A DNA stretch of 64,000 nucleotides from NCBI RefSeq assembly GCF_000003815.2, contig NC_049979.1, positions 9,794,110 to 9,858,109 of the forward strand, given 5' to 3'. Numbering within the stretch: the first letter of the stretch is position 1; the number at the start of each line of letters is the position of its first letter. Shown here piece by piece: positions 1 through 12,400 of the stretch. Made by a program: the position numbers and the translations under genes. Below the pieces are notes generated by a model that was not told the origin of the DNA, did no database searches, and was given only the letters and a program-made list of their open reading frames with translations. Source of the stretch: Branchiostoma floridae (Eukaryota > Chordata > Leptocardii > Amphioxiformes > Branchiostomatidae).

Positions 1-14
1 AATAGCACCACAAA

Positions 15-35
15 TTCAGCACCACGGAAAGTACT
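15..35 (+). promoter_or_regulatory. RE1/NRSE-like motif 1
   Basis: TTCAGCACCACGGAAAGTACT matches the vertebrate REST/NRSF consensus well in its left half (TTCAGCACCACGGA) and less in the right half. Intronic to the dynein gene. The flanks resemble those of the copy at 10300. Confidence 0.35.
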
Positions 36-137
36 GGGTAGGAAGCTTCTGTCTTTTTCATGTTTAAACAATTGACTACACTTGTCTGGTAGAAGACAAT
101 GTTCCTAAAAAGCATAAACAAGGGTAGCGAGACTGAC

Positions 138-3100
138 TTGAATATCCTGAGCAGGTCCCTGATGGTGAAGATGTAGTGGACCCTCTCAGAGGTGCTGAGA
201 AACATGGAGCGCATCTTGTCCTGTGTCTCCAGGGCAACCGTAACCAAAGTGGACAGCAGGTCCTTCAGATGCTCCTCACCATGAGACTCCTGCCCACCCT
301 GCAGGGGTAGTGGTTTATTCAGTACACAGAAAATACCAAACACTTTTAATTAGCAAAGCTTATCATCTGTGAGCCTGGGAAAATTGGGCAGTGCAAAGTT
401 GACAGAGTTGACATACTAGTAGTAAATGCTAACAACTTACTTAATAAAAACAAAATGATCTTTAAAAGATTAAATTTCAAAGAAAAAATAACAATCATTC
501 CACACAGAATGCCGTACGTATCTTTCTTTCTGCATAATCATGCTAGCTTCCTTCACCCTATCACACGCACTTGTCATAGTGCCATTTCTAAGGTTGCTAC
601 TCTTCCTATACTGGGAAGGAATTCTACGGTGTGTGTTTTCTACCTTGTCGTGCTGTGAGCTGGCCAGCCCTTGGATGGAGCTGCCTGCCATCATGTGGCC
701 GGAGCTGGCTGAGGTGAAGTGAGTGGTCAGCAGGGTGGTGAAGATGTAGTGCAGCTCATTAGTCCTGGAGATACAGGAGGTTCATGGTTACTTTTGATAA
801 TTAAAGATGACTTCCTGACAACAAATAGTACAAGATATCATCAAAATGATTCATCAAGGACAAAGAGCGAATGATGGAGGGAAAGAACCTTTCAGAAGAT
901 TAACAAGAACATTGAGGACACCATTTAAAGGTTGTATTCAAAATAAATTGCTCCCCAGAAATTTGGACAGCCCCAGTTGGAAATGGAAAGAAACCTTTGT
1001 GCCCTAGTTACCATACAGACACTTTTGCAAAAGGATGTTATGTGATGAATTGCTTGTAACATTTTTTACACTAGGGATATCCTCTAGACTTACTTTGGAT
1101 AAGGGCAGTTGAAGATGGCGAAGTGCCTGAGGAGCCTGGAGCTGAGGCTGGGCACAGGTGCGGTGGTGTTGGGGTTGACGGTGCTGACGTACGTCACATT
1201 CTTCACCTGTCGCCACTGCTGGGTCACGGGGTCAAACACTCCACCACAGTCTATGTGCTGGCGGATTATCTCATTGGCCGATTGACTCTGGTATGCATCA
1301 ACCTAGGAAGGATATATATTCAGACCCCCATTACACTTGTGCATAACATTTAATTCAAGAGAGACAAAGACAAAGTTTTAGTGCTAAAAAGCTGGATTTG
1401 TTTCATTCTATCATCTACTTTTTATATATATCCATCCTATCTCTGAGATATTCTATTCAAAGAAGGTAATGATTAGATTTAAAGCAATTTTAAATGAGCC
1501 AATGCTTCTTACTAAGTGTACATCTTTATCTCTATCTTCTCTCCTGAAGAGTAGCTGTTGGTAGACAACTTAGTCAAAGTCAAAACACCACACGCAGTCT
1601 TACCCTGGCTAGGTTCATATCATCCACCACCACCATGAGTCTCTTGTTGCCCTTGGGGATGTATGTACGGCCGTGTTTCCACTCCAGGGTCTCCTCTATT
1701 GTCTTCCACAGCCAGCGAGCTGTGGTGAACCTGAACAGCAAAAATATATATTGTTACATGTATGAATCATCTTGTAAATGTGACAATCTCTTATTTTGCT
1801 GTTCAATTACATTGCATTGAGCAGAGTGTGAGTGGCACCCTTGGCATGTGCATGTAGCAATGCTGGAATACAAAGTTTGTATGCAATAAGTCTGATAGGA
1901 AAATCTGAACTTCTGAGTCAAAGATAATATCGGTTGTACCCAGTACTTAAACATTTACTTCTGTTTGTCCAATATTTAAGGCTTCAAGACAGCAGTGTAT
2001 CCAAACAGAGTATAGTTCAGTTAGCAAAAGTCAATCTTGCCATGTTTTGTGGTAGTATCATCAACAATACAGATACTGTAACAAGCAGTTATGTGCTGTT
2101 TGCTAATTGCAAACTTTACACAAGGTGAATGCCTACTTTTAAGCCCTACGGTGAAATAAAGTGCCTTAAAACTTAAGAATTTTCCTAACACCATATCCCC
2201 ATGACCCACCTGTTGGACCTGACAGTGATGGACCTGGCCTCAGCCATCTCCCCCATACAGAACGTGCGCACCCTGTCCTTCATGATGGCCGTCTTCCCAC
2301 ACCCCGCCTCCCCAACAAACATCACCGGCTTGTTGGAGTCAAACAGCAGCCCCAGCAAGTAGGACAGTTGCTGTACAGACAGGAATGCATAGTACATGTA
2401 TATGACTCACCAAATTGAGCTAAAACACTCAGATTTGTTTTAAAACAAAATGCAGAAGGGAAAGCAATGTTTGATAAAGGGAGACGGTACATTTGATACA
2501 CTAGGTAGCAGATCAGGTAAGCTGAAACATTCACATAATACTTAAAGTGTTTACGTAGATACAAACACATAAGGTAGGCTTGAAACACAAGGTATCACCA
2601 GAAAAGATGAAACTCTTTCATTCCTTTTGAGACCAAATGTAGAAGGGAAAGCTGAGACAGATACTGGTGCACATGCATCAAGTATTCAAACCACATCTGT
2701 ACCACTTACCTCAACAGTCACAGTGTGGACATAGGCATCTGGGGGGATTCCCTGGCCGTGAGGCAGGGAGTAGGCAGGGACAGCATCCAGCCAGTTGGTC
2801 CATTCTCTGTTCTCAGTGTCAACATAGTAGTCCCAGACCTAGGGTGGGGCACAGGATAATCCAATTAGCACTTTGTCTTGTAGCACAGCTAGAAAGCCAG
2901 GTCTAGGACTAAGATTGCTTTCACGTTTGATTATAACAAAAGTTTATCTATTCATTGTTTTGTTTACTTATTGTTTGTTTATTCATTTGCACAAGAAAAT
3001 ACATAAAACATAATACAAATAGCAATACATAAAAACAGGTGCAACAGGAGGAAAAATCATATGTAGCTTAAACTAAATCCTGCTAAAAAAACTAAATTAA

Positions 3101-3497
3101 TCACAGTTGTCTTTTTTTTATATATCATAAAAGTAAAAGTAATATACATAGTGTGGTTGCGGTACATAATAAATAAGGACAAGCAAGTAATGAATTATGA
3201 TAGAAGAGGAACTGAATATATGATTCTACTCCAGGGGGCTAGTGTTGCTTATTAGATGGGTTTTCAAGGCATCTTTGTACTGTCAGAAAAGAGGTGTTTG
3301 TATATTCAGTAGCATACCTCTCCAGACTCAGGATAGTCCACACCGTCCGGGCCGGCCACAAACTGGTGCCTCCACCACTGGGAGAAGGCTGTCTGATAGT
3401 CTGCCTCCAGCGTGCCGGCAAATGCCCAGATGGCTGCAAAGTTGAAGAACCTCTCCATCTCCACTTCTGTCACATCAGTCTGCTGAGTCAATAGGGA
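138..3497 (-). other. AAA3 module of the dynein (to window edge)
   Basis: Exons 3497-3318, 2838-2710, 2370-2210, 1730-1604, 1302-1094, 764-644 and 298-138. VWDYYVDTENREWTNWLD marks the AAA3 start. Walker A is MFVGEAGCGKTAIMK and Walker B is RLMVVVDDMNLAR, both intact. LLRHFAIFNCPYPK and HYIFTIRDLLRIFK match the end of AAA3 in other chains. AAA3 gates motor release in cytoplasmic dynein, so keeping it while AAA1 is dead is notable. The next exon, toward AAA4, lies outside the window. Confidence 0.83.
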
Positions 3498-6400
3498 CTG
3501 CAGGAGGAGTGTGAGTGAATGATGAGTCAATAAGGGAATAACTAGAAAGACAGCAACAATAAGAAACAAAAGATGCAAGGATAGATATATCTGAAGTAAT
3601 GAAGTACACAAAATGTCAATAACTATATAATATCCCAACTATTCTTGGTCTAGTTAACAAGTAGGTATTGCTCATAAAGGTATCACGAGACTGGGGGACA
3701 GATAACATAGTGACTAACATGTGTAACAATATTCATTACACCTGACAATTGTACTGGAGAACTTGTTCCAATTGGCACCAGTAATATCTAGTACAAGAAA
3801 TGTGACCATTTTGCTTTTGAATGCCTTTCAGCACCATGGACATGTAACCTTAATTAACATTGATCTATTGCCACTTTGAAAAACAGTGGATTTTGGAGAT
3901 TTCTGGTACAGCACCCATCCAGCTTTGCACAGTGTAGAACAGTAGATACAGGAGTGCAGATCTGTTGGAGATCTGTGTGGACATATTTTTCAGGGTGGCA
4001 AAAATACATACCCTGCTGTGGAATTACATGTATGTTAGTAGATGTTACCTCTCAAGAATGCTTCAAAGACTGAAGTAAAAAGAAAAATCAGCGTTGTAAT
4101 GTCTTTTTCCTCACCTCTAACAGAGCACAGAAGGTGGACACCATGTTGGCATCAGTGACAGGTACCACTCTCCTCATGCGGGGCCTGGCTGCTGACTCAC
4201 GGCTGCCAAGCATGGCGGTTGGGGACGTGCACGCAGCCAAGTACTCCAGGCACGGGCCTTTACGATAAAAATGAAAAGATCAACTTCTTGAAGTGATCTA
4301 TTGTAAGAGATGAATAATATTCATACTTCTACAGAATGAAAGATGCTGCGCGCAGCTGGAAATTCTTCATCTGTGTTGGAAGAATTCACTGAGTCACTGA
4401 ATCATGTTTTATCTGTGACATCGTAGAAGTAATGGATTGGTCCTTTGTTGACAAAGACTGGTGCTGTAAACAAAATATTGGGTACACCTCATTTTTCCAA
4501 CATGACGTAGAAATTGTTGTTTAACCCAGGGTCTGCTTCAGTATAATTGATAGTTTAATTAAGGTTTTTGAATATATGTCAGGGTAGAGACTCCGATCTG
4601 GTAGAATTGGCGTTTTTGCTGGTAGAGATCGCAATCAGAGTCCCTGTCGACAAAATCTTCAATCAGGATCTCCACCGACAGAATCTCTGATTCTACCACT
4701 GTGACATCAGAGTCTCTACCTTGACATTATATCTTTTTTACCTATGTACTTGTCGGCCAGACTCCTCAGCATGTCCTGCTCCTTGTCCGGCCTGCCGTCC
4801 AGCCAGCGCGCCAGGACCAGCTGCCAGCCCACGTCAGACATGTCCATACTCAAGACAGCCAGCCGGCTCACCATGGACGGGCTCACGTGGGCCAGGGTCT
4901 CCATCTGGGTACAAACAATCAATACCATCATCTCCTGCTTCTAGCAACCCCTGAAATACACTGCACCCTGATATTCAGTCATTATCTAAACTCTCTGTCT
5001 GTTACTTCAGAAAAAGAAATCTTCCATTTGTATTCACTACCCAGCTGTAGTCTGAAAGCTTGTTACTAGTTAGATGGATGGATATACATGTATGTCTGAA
5101 TCTACACAAATGTTCTGTTACCTAAAAGGTACAGGGCGGGACATGTCAATCTTCAAAGTTGAAGTCAACGACATCTAACTGTTACAACAACAGATGGACT
5201 CTTACCTCCCAGAAGATTCTGAGTGAGTCTGCAATCTTCATCCTCTCATTGTTTCCAGTAACAAGGTAGCCTGGACACAGCAGACAAGCAAAGTTTAGCA
5301 AATAAAGGAGAAGCAAACAAATAAGAATACAATGCAGCTAAGCACTAGAGTACTGGGATCATATTGGAGGTGATGATCATGCATTTATGTACAAGGACAT
5401 TAGCTTAGGAAAAAATTGACAGACGTTTACCTTCATGATGCAGCAGGCTGTCAAACATCTCTATCTGGCTGTCATCCACCTATAACAAAAACAAAATCAT
5501 ACACGTCACATGTTGGACAGGTGTGTCAATCAAAAAATATAATTCCTCAACACCAGACACAAGGTTAACAAATTTGACTAAAATTTCTGGCTATATTCTA
5601 TCTATACTTTCTCATATCCAGATTATCTAAAACATGTCAATGGCATTCATAAAACACCTAACAGACAGTTCTGATTGACTATTTGTCACAAAACACACTA
5701 GTTGGTCACATGTACAGAACATGACTAGGGTATGATATACAAGCATCTCTAACAGATACAGAACATGTCATAGAAGAAAATCCCTGTGACTAAACTAAAG
5801 TCTGTTGTTACCTCTCCATCCAGCTGGAGGATCTTCATGACAGGTTTACTGCGGAGGAAGTCTGCGCTGGAGTGCAGCATGCAGTACCTCCTCAACAAGG
5901 AGGGGAGGATGCCGTGGTGCCACTCCCTGGGAAACAAACATTGCAAAATTACACAAAAAACTACCTATCTGCACTGGAGTGCAGCATGCAGTACCTCCTA
6001 AGCAGGGAGGGAAGGATGTTGTCCCTGGGAAACAAACATCGCGAAATTACAGATATACAGTAAGAGAAATAAGAGACTACATATACACGTATGTAGTGAA
6101 GATTACAGGCACTTCATTATACCTGCACACAAGCACAACTGCATAAACTAAGAAATGAACATACATGTATTTTGGATCCATGAAATGTTGATGAAGGCTA
6201 GACATCCAGGTAGAATATTACATGATACAAAATAAGATAATTTATCCAGTTGCTTGGTCTATTTTCTATGTACAACTATTTCATTTTAGGGAATATACTT
6301 CTAACCTAAGCAAGATATTTTCCTAATCTAAGGTGAGAATTATTCTTACATGGCCAAAGTGCATTATGTCACAGCAGGATTAAACAATTTCTGAGTCCGA

Positions 6401-9400
6401 CAAGATAACAGCAACAAGAACAACCTTGTGGCAGGGTCGTTGAAGCCAAAGAGCTCCTCTGACTCCATGGCCCTGGTGAAGACAGTCTGTGCTGACACAG
6501 TCTTGCCCATCTGTCTCTGGGCTGTGATGAAGGTCTGCAGGCAGCTGCTCTTCCCACACCCTGCAGGACCTGTCACAATGATCTGTGGGGGGAGGGGGCA
6601 CATTTTGTTACACCTTTGTCCACCATCCTGATATAATGTCTCCCTTAGATCTCCAATGCAACATCCCCCAGTGTTATGCATCTCATGTATATCTGAACTG
6701 TGCATACCAGAAAGGCACAGCATTAAAAATCTAACAAACACACAGTATTTCAAACTAAGAACTAAATATATGACACTACGTCTGAGAAAAGAGCATGGTT
6801 CAAGGTCTACAACTCAAGAACAAAGGTAGTAAATACAACGTGGCAGAAAATTGTTAATGGACGCTATATATAAGAAATATATTCCATATCTATAGCACTT
6901 ACAGCAGGATGCGTGTTAGCCATCTGCACCAGCTGTGCCACTCTGGCCTGGAAGGCCGTTCCAGGCATCAGTCCCAGCTCGTTGGTTGCCACGGTGATGG
7001 CCGCGGACATGTCGTCCAGGGGGCCTGGTTTTTCATTGGTGGGCGTGGGAACAAAACGTTCCTTCTCCTCCCTCTTCACCTTCACCAGCGGGGTGTTCAA
7101 CTTCGCACCACCTGGTGTAACAACAGCATCAAAATGCAAAATCAAACCATCTTTGCTACTTAACTGATTTGCTACTTGATCATCTCTAATGCTAAACTAA
7201 TGCTTACTTACAGGTGTGATTTAACCTGATCTTAATCTTTTCCATTTTGTAAGGATGCTAGAATTTATAGCCATTTATTTTTGTCCATTAGCGACACGAT
7301 CTGTGAAATGACAGATGCTGGGTAAAACTTCTCAGATTTCCAGAAAGAGCAATGAGATTGATGCTTGCTCAATTACCACAACAACTTACCACATTCATTC
7401 TACGTTATCTTCAAAATATCCACGCCAATATCATTTCCATCAATCTTACTTAATTTCAATTGTTACTCTATAAAAAGATGTCCCACCTCTCTGGTCTGTT
7501 GGTTCCCCTTCAAAGGTCATGGGGACGTTGACCCCAGGGAAGAGGTCACCCATGAGTGTCATGAAGATGCTGGCGTCGCGCCCGTTGAGCCGCGGCATGA
7601 AGGTGTTTCTGATGGCCGTGACCAGGGCCTCCTGCTCCATAGATGCTACAGTCTCTGCATCTGGCAGCAGACTGTCCGCTTCTGCAGGAAGGTAGGAATA
7701 CGTTAGTGATGCATGTCTACAAAAGTCTGGGTCTCAGAGTTTGCGACAGTCTCCACAAATTATGTATTTTATCAAGGAGAACTCCGGGAAGAGTACTGGA
7801 TGTATTTCAACTCTAATAGAGATTCCTTGATAACAAACAAAAAGGCAAACATACAAACAAGGTGTGATAAAAATTGAGACATTCCTGGTCTTGCCAAACA
7901 GCCTAACACCTGGACAGTGCATTTCTTTCTTGCCAAAATCATATTGTGTGAAGATACACTAAATGTGAAATAACCATTTGTGAGTTGAATCCGAAACCAA
8001 TCTTACTTGGAGAAGATCTAAAAGCAGCCAAGACAACACTATGCTAAAAGGAGGTGCAAAACAGGGCATGCTGGAATAAAAAGACAGCCTGACAGACTAA
8101 GGTCTAAGGATGAGTTTCACTTGGTGGCCAATAGAACTTGTTTTACCCAAATGTTAAGACCTACCATTGTAGCCATCCTTCTCCCCCTCCTGCCCCTGAG
8201 CTGTTTGGTCCCCTGCTGGCTCAGGGGATGGCTCAGGAGAATCCTTGCTGGAGGCTACAGTACTCCCTGCATAGCCTGGAACACTTCGCACTGGGAACAA
8301 AATCCTGTGGTTAGATTCCATTCAACTTGGGCTCTAAAGTTAGACACAGTAAAACCAGGATGGTTGCTGTAACACAAAAAACTTACCTGTCAGAACCTCC
8401 CATTATATTTCTGCAGGTATCATAGAAAATATTGGAAGGACCAGTGCTTAGAATTTGGATTTAAAGTGGCATCAGAAAATGTGTTTTACTTTTAGCTCTA
8501 TTCGAGAGGGAGTGAAACACCAAACACTTGTCAGTTTCACTACTGTCTTTGCTTGTCAGTAAAACTAAGTATGACTAAAGGTGCCTAGTCTCACCACCCC
8601 TATCTCACCTTACTCTCAATAGAAGAATTCTCATAAACCCTTACACCTGTATACACCTGTCAGTTGCAATACTATGTTGTGTTATCAGTTCAGTTTCAAA
8701 TCCTACCCAGGAATACTAGGTGCTGGTTAGTACTAAACAACAACAGGTTACAATTATACATAGTGACCTTGTGGTATAAGAGTGAGGTTCTGGTGCTTGT
8801 TAACATGTATATCAATGGTACATTTTTTACACAACCATGCGGAATGCTACTACACTAGTATGAGCCACACAAGATTCACTCTTTGGGGTCACATGCCCTA
8901 GATCATGCCAAAGAAGCAACATAATAACTAGGCATGCTTATGTAAGCACACAGCATGCACATTTGATAGTAAGAAATATCAAAGGTACAGCAGACCAGGG
9001 TGCAATATTAGTTAAGCTGCTACAGTGGATACCTTTAGCCCGCCATTTTGATGCCATGTCCATAACCAAGGGCATTTGTTTCAAGTCAGGACCTAAGCAG
9101 GCAGCAGCAGTAACAACATGATACATAAAAAGCAGCATTTATCATGATTGTTAATAAGCAAATATGCACATCACCTACCAAAGATATAAAAGCCGGAAGT
9201 TCTGCTGCAGAATTACAGAAATCTGCTGGATGTCCCATAGTCAAACGTATCATTTGTTTTGGTAACACCTAGCCACAGACCATACACTGTATCATAGAAA
9301 GTCCTCAACAACTTCTCGAGTTATGTTTGTCACACAGAAACACATAGACACACACTTGACCTAAAACGATGATTCACAGAGGTAATAAAATTTGGCAAGC

Positions 9401-12400
9401 AACATTGTCTATCATGCTGTGATTACTTTATCAGCTTTGGTCTTCATACTGTCTTCATACAATTACAGTTACAAGCTATACAAATGTCACTGCCCCATCC
9501 TACACAGTATGTCAAAAGTTGCCACTCAAAGTCATGAAAAAGATGTTACATACTTTCTGCTGCCATGGCTGCCATCTCCTTCTCTGTGGCGTACTGACAG
9601 AGCATGGCATCCAGAGTCACCCCCGCATCGGAGATGACGTTCTTCAGGTTCTGTATACTCAAGCCGTGGGTCCCACTCACACCACGCTCACCTGCAAAAA
9701 ACATGTCACTATGTTCAATCCACAAGGATGTCCATGGACTAACATACTAAGACACACTAAGGAGATCAATTTTGTAAAATAGACAATCTGAGTATCATGC
9801 TGTATGGTGAACATGATGTTTGGCAAAAGCAGATTCTTGCAAAGCTATACTATCTAAATGACTAGTATTAAAAACTTTTTTGGTTCAATTGACACTCAAA
9901 TCTGAAGAGTTTTGTTTGCTCACCAAGAATAGTTTTCGTAGAGATGAAGGTGACTGTGGTCAACATCTTCTTGCACAAGTCGCGCAGGGTGATCAGCTTC
10001 TTGGCAAGGACAGCAGCCTGTAGGAATCCTACATACAGTAAAGCACAAACAGTATAATTACATCATGGTTGAAACATGGAATGCTCTACACCAAATTTTA
10101 GTGGTTTGGCTATGAATCATGTGGAATTAAAACTACTGATGACTCTTTATGTAAAACTAAAAGGGCATACAGATCCACTTTGATTCTCTTGTATCCCATT
10201 TAAGAAAAATCTGACACAAATTTATTGGAGAACATGGTGACAGGGGCTGTTGTAGAGGATTTACAAGGGCGGATGGTACAGTGTTGTAGCAGCACAAGAT
10301 TCAGCACCATGGAAAGTCAATGTAACAATACTTATTTTTTACACAATTGAGTATCATGTTAAAGGAAATAACTTGGGATATGAACTACTCTTTCCAAAGG
10401 TGTAATTTCCCTCCTTGTAAAAGGGGCTTATCAAGAGTTTGATGTCAATATAGGACACTGTGTGTATAGATTGTAACACAGCCAATAGGCTGCCATCAAC
10501 TACCCACAGCTGAAGCCCCAATCACACATTCAGGATCTTCCCATAACTTTGCCTCTGACCACTTCCACTATGAAGTAGAATATAACTTTCCTGACTTAGA
10601 TTATTCAAAATTCATTGTTGACTGGTGCAGTAGAACACCCAAATGACAAACTCTCAACCATGGTCAGAAGATCAGGAGGCCATGGTTGTTTAGGTGTGAC
10701 AAGGTCTTCATCAATCCTTACCCTGACTCCACAGCATGACTTCCATGGCCAGTCCCAGGTCGGTATTCACCACAGACACCACCCTGAACAGCTGGAGGAT
10801 GGCTGATGGAAGACAGGCCACGGCTGACTTGAATGACAGGTGTCCATCACTCTGGGTGTGGCCCATCACAACCGTGCTACTGATGGTGGCAAAACATGCC
10901 CCGCCCAGCTGCAGGGTCACCTGTAGTGTAAAGGTTATGGTGAAACATTATTGTCCCCCAATGTATGGCAAATGATCCAAAAGTATTCTTCTTGTATTTT
11001 TCCAGCCCAGATCTGTTCAGGATATCCAGTAAGTACAAACCAAATTCTCCCTTTGGTGTCAATTTCTGTCTTGACGGAAGTGTTAAGCCAACTTTTTGAG
11101 TATCAATCTTTGGCTACTTATGGTACAGCGTATCAAAAAGAATCTGATGTACTTAGTTACAGTAATTTAATCCAAAATTTCAAATTGAGAATTCACAGTA
11201 AATCGCACTTTCTTCATTCTTCAATTTCTGTTATCCACACCTGGCTGTGAATAGTGCTACTACAGACACTTTTCACAAGAGCTATACAGTGGTACCTGAA
11301 TAATTATACACACATGCACAAAAGTGGATATGAAATGTTCAATTTGGTACAATGGTAAAGAAGTACTGCAAACTAGTGCAATGGCCAAGTGTGTAAAGTT
11401 TTTGCCTTGAAGTCAGTAGGTTGTGAGTTTGGTCCCTGGCCATGTCATACCAAAATGGTACATGCTGCTTTACCTGCTTTCAGCATTTGGGAATGAGTAT
11501 GGAGGTTGAACACACACCACTACAAGTGGACCATCCTCCTGCTGTAATGATTGCACAAATGTTGTGTGACCAAAGGCTACAGAAACAGAGATGGGCGCCA
11601 CCCTACACACCATCTGGTGCGGTAAGGACTTCAAGTTAAAGAAGTACTGACCTCCTCCCCCTGCAGGTTGACTGCAGGTTTGCCTGCCTGCTGCGCCTCC
11701 TGCACGGCCCGCAGCAGCTGCGCCATGACGGACAGAAGGGACGGCTGCAGGATGTCCAGGTGCAGGAAGGCCACCCAACAGCCTGCAGGGAAATCATGTT
11801 ATGTCAACTGCACAGGGTTCACCCCTCATAGATTTATTAGATGTACTATTACAATATCATATTATAGGCGAAACAACAATGCTAAAAGTACTAGTATTCT
11901 TGCATGATGTTCTTTGTGATACATTTTTACTTCACACCCACTCAATATGTTAGATAAGTTTTAACAAAAAAGCTGTTCAGTGGTAACTTGGAGATTTCAT
12001 CATCTATTTCACTATGACAGAGTGGCAAATACATTATACTTTCTACACCGGCCATGTCCAAACCATCATAAGTCTTACCTGTGGTGGCCAGACCCTTGAA
12101 GATGTCTCCCAGCATGTAGGTATCCATGGAGTGGGTACAGTGGAACTTGTAGAGTGGACAGCCCAGACACATGCTCAGCTCACGCAGGGTCTCCTGCTTC
12201 CCGTGACCCTGACAGAATATTGTTTTGTTAGTACAAGCAGGTGAAGAACTGAGACTATCCACAGATATATGTAGCACTTGGCAATAGAAAATATTTATAG
12301 GGGTCTGGATACCCCTTTCGCATAAGACGTAGCTACATTGATCTCTTTCAGTTCATAAAGAAAGCTGTCTTATTCACACAAGAGGTAGCGAGATGACAAA

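Larger units (their letters stand above)
4115..6582 (-). other. AAA2 module of the dynein
   Basis: Exons 6582-6425, 5926-5812, 5479-5431, 5270-5206, 4904-4742 and 4257-4115. The Walker A motif VTGPAGCGKSSC is intact. The Walker B region reads ILQLDGEVDDSQIE, keeping the DGxVD core and the following Glu. VTGNNERMKIADSLRIFWE corresponds to the sensor segment, and LAHVSPSMVSRLAVLSMD to the conserved SPATVSR motif. AAA2 usually binds nucleotide without fast turnover. The donor after 6425 reads GTTGTT, a weak but GT-type site. Confidence 0.8.

Noticed and set aside
8386-8410. 25-nt candidate microexon with plausible splice sites
   Set aside because: Inserting it between 9033-9092 and 8165-8290 creates an in-frame stop, whereas direct joining restores the frame (VRSVPGYAG).
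11381-11436. A tRNA gene
   Set aside because: Box-like sequences are present but no complete cloverleaf or acceptor stem forms. Same verdict for 17101-17160; both are treated as SINE heads.
11470-11778. Long Ala/Gly/Arg-rich minus-strand reading frame over the dynein exon
   Set aside because: It is an out-of-frame reading of exon 11652-11782. The correct frame gives the AAA1 Walker B region.
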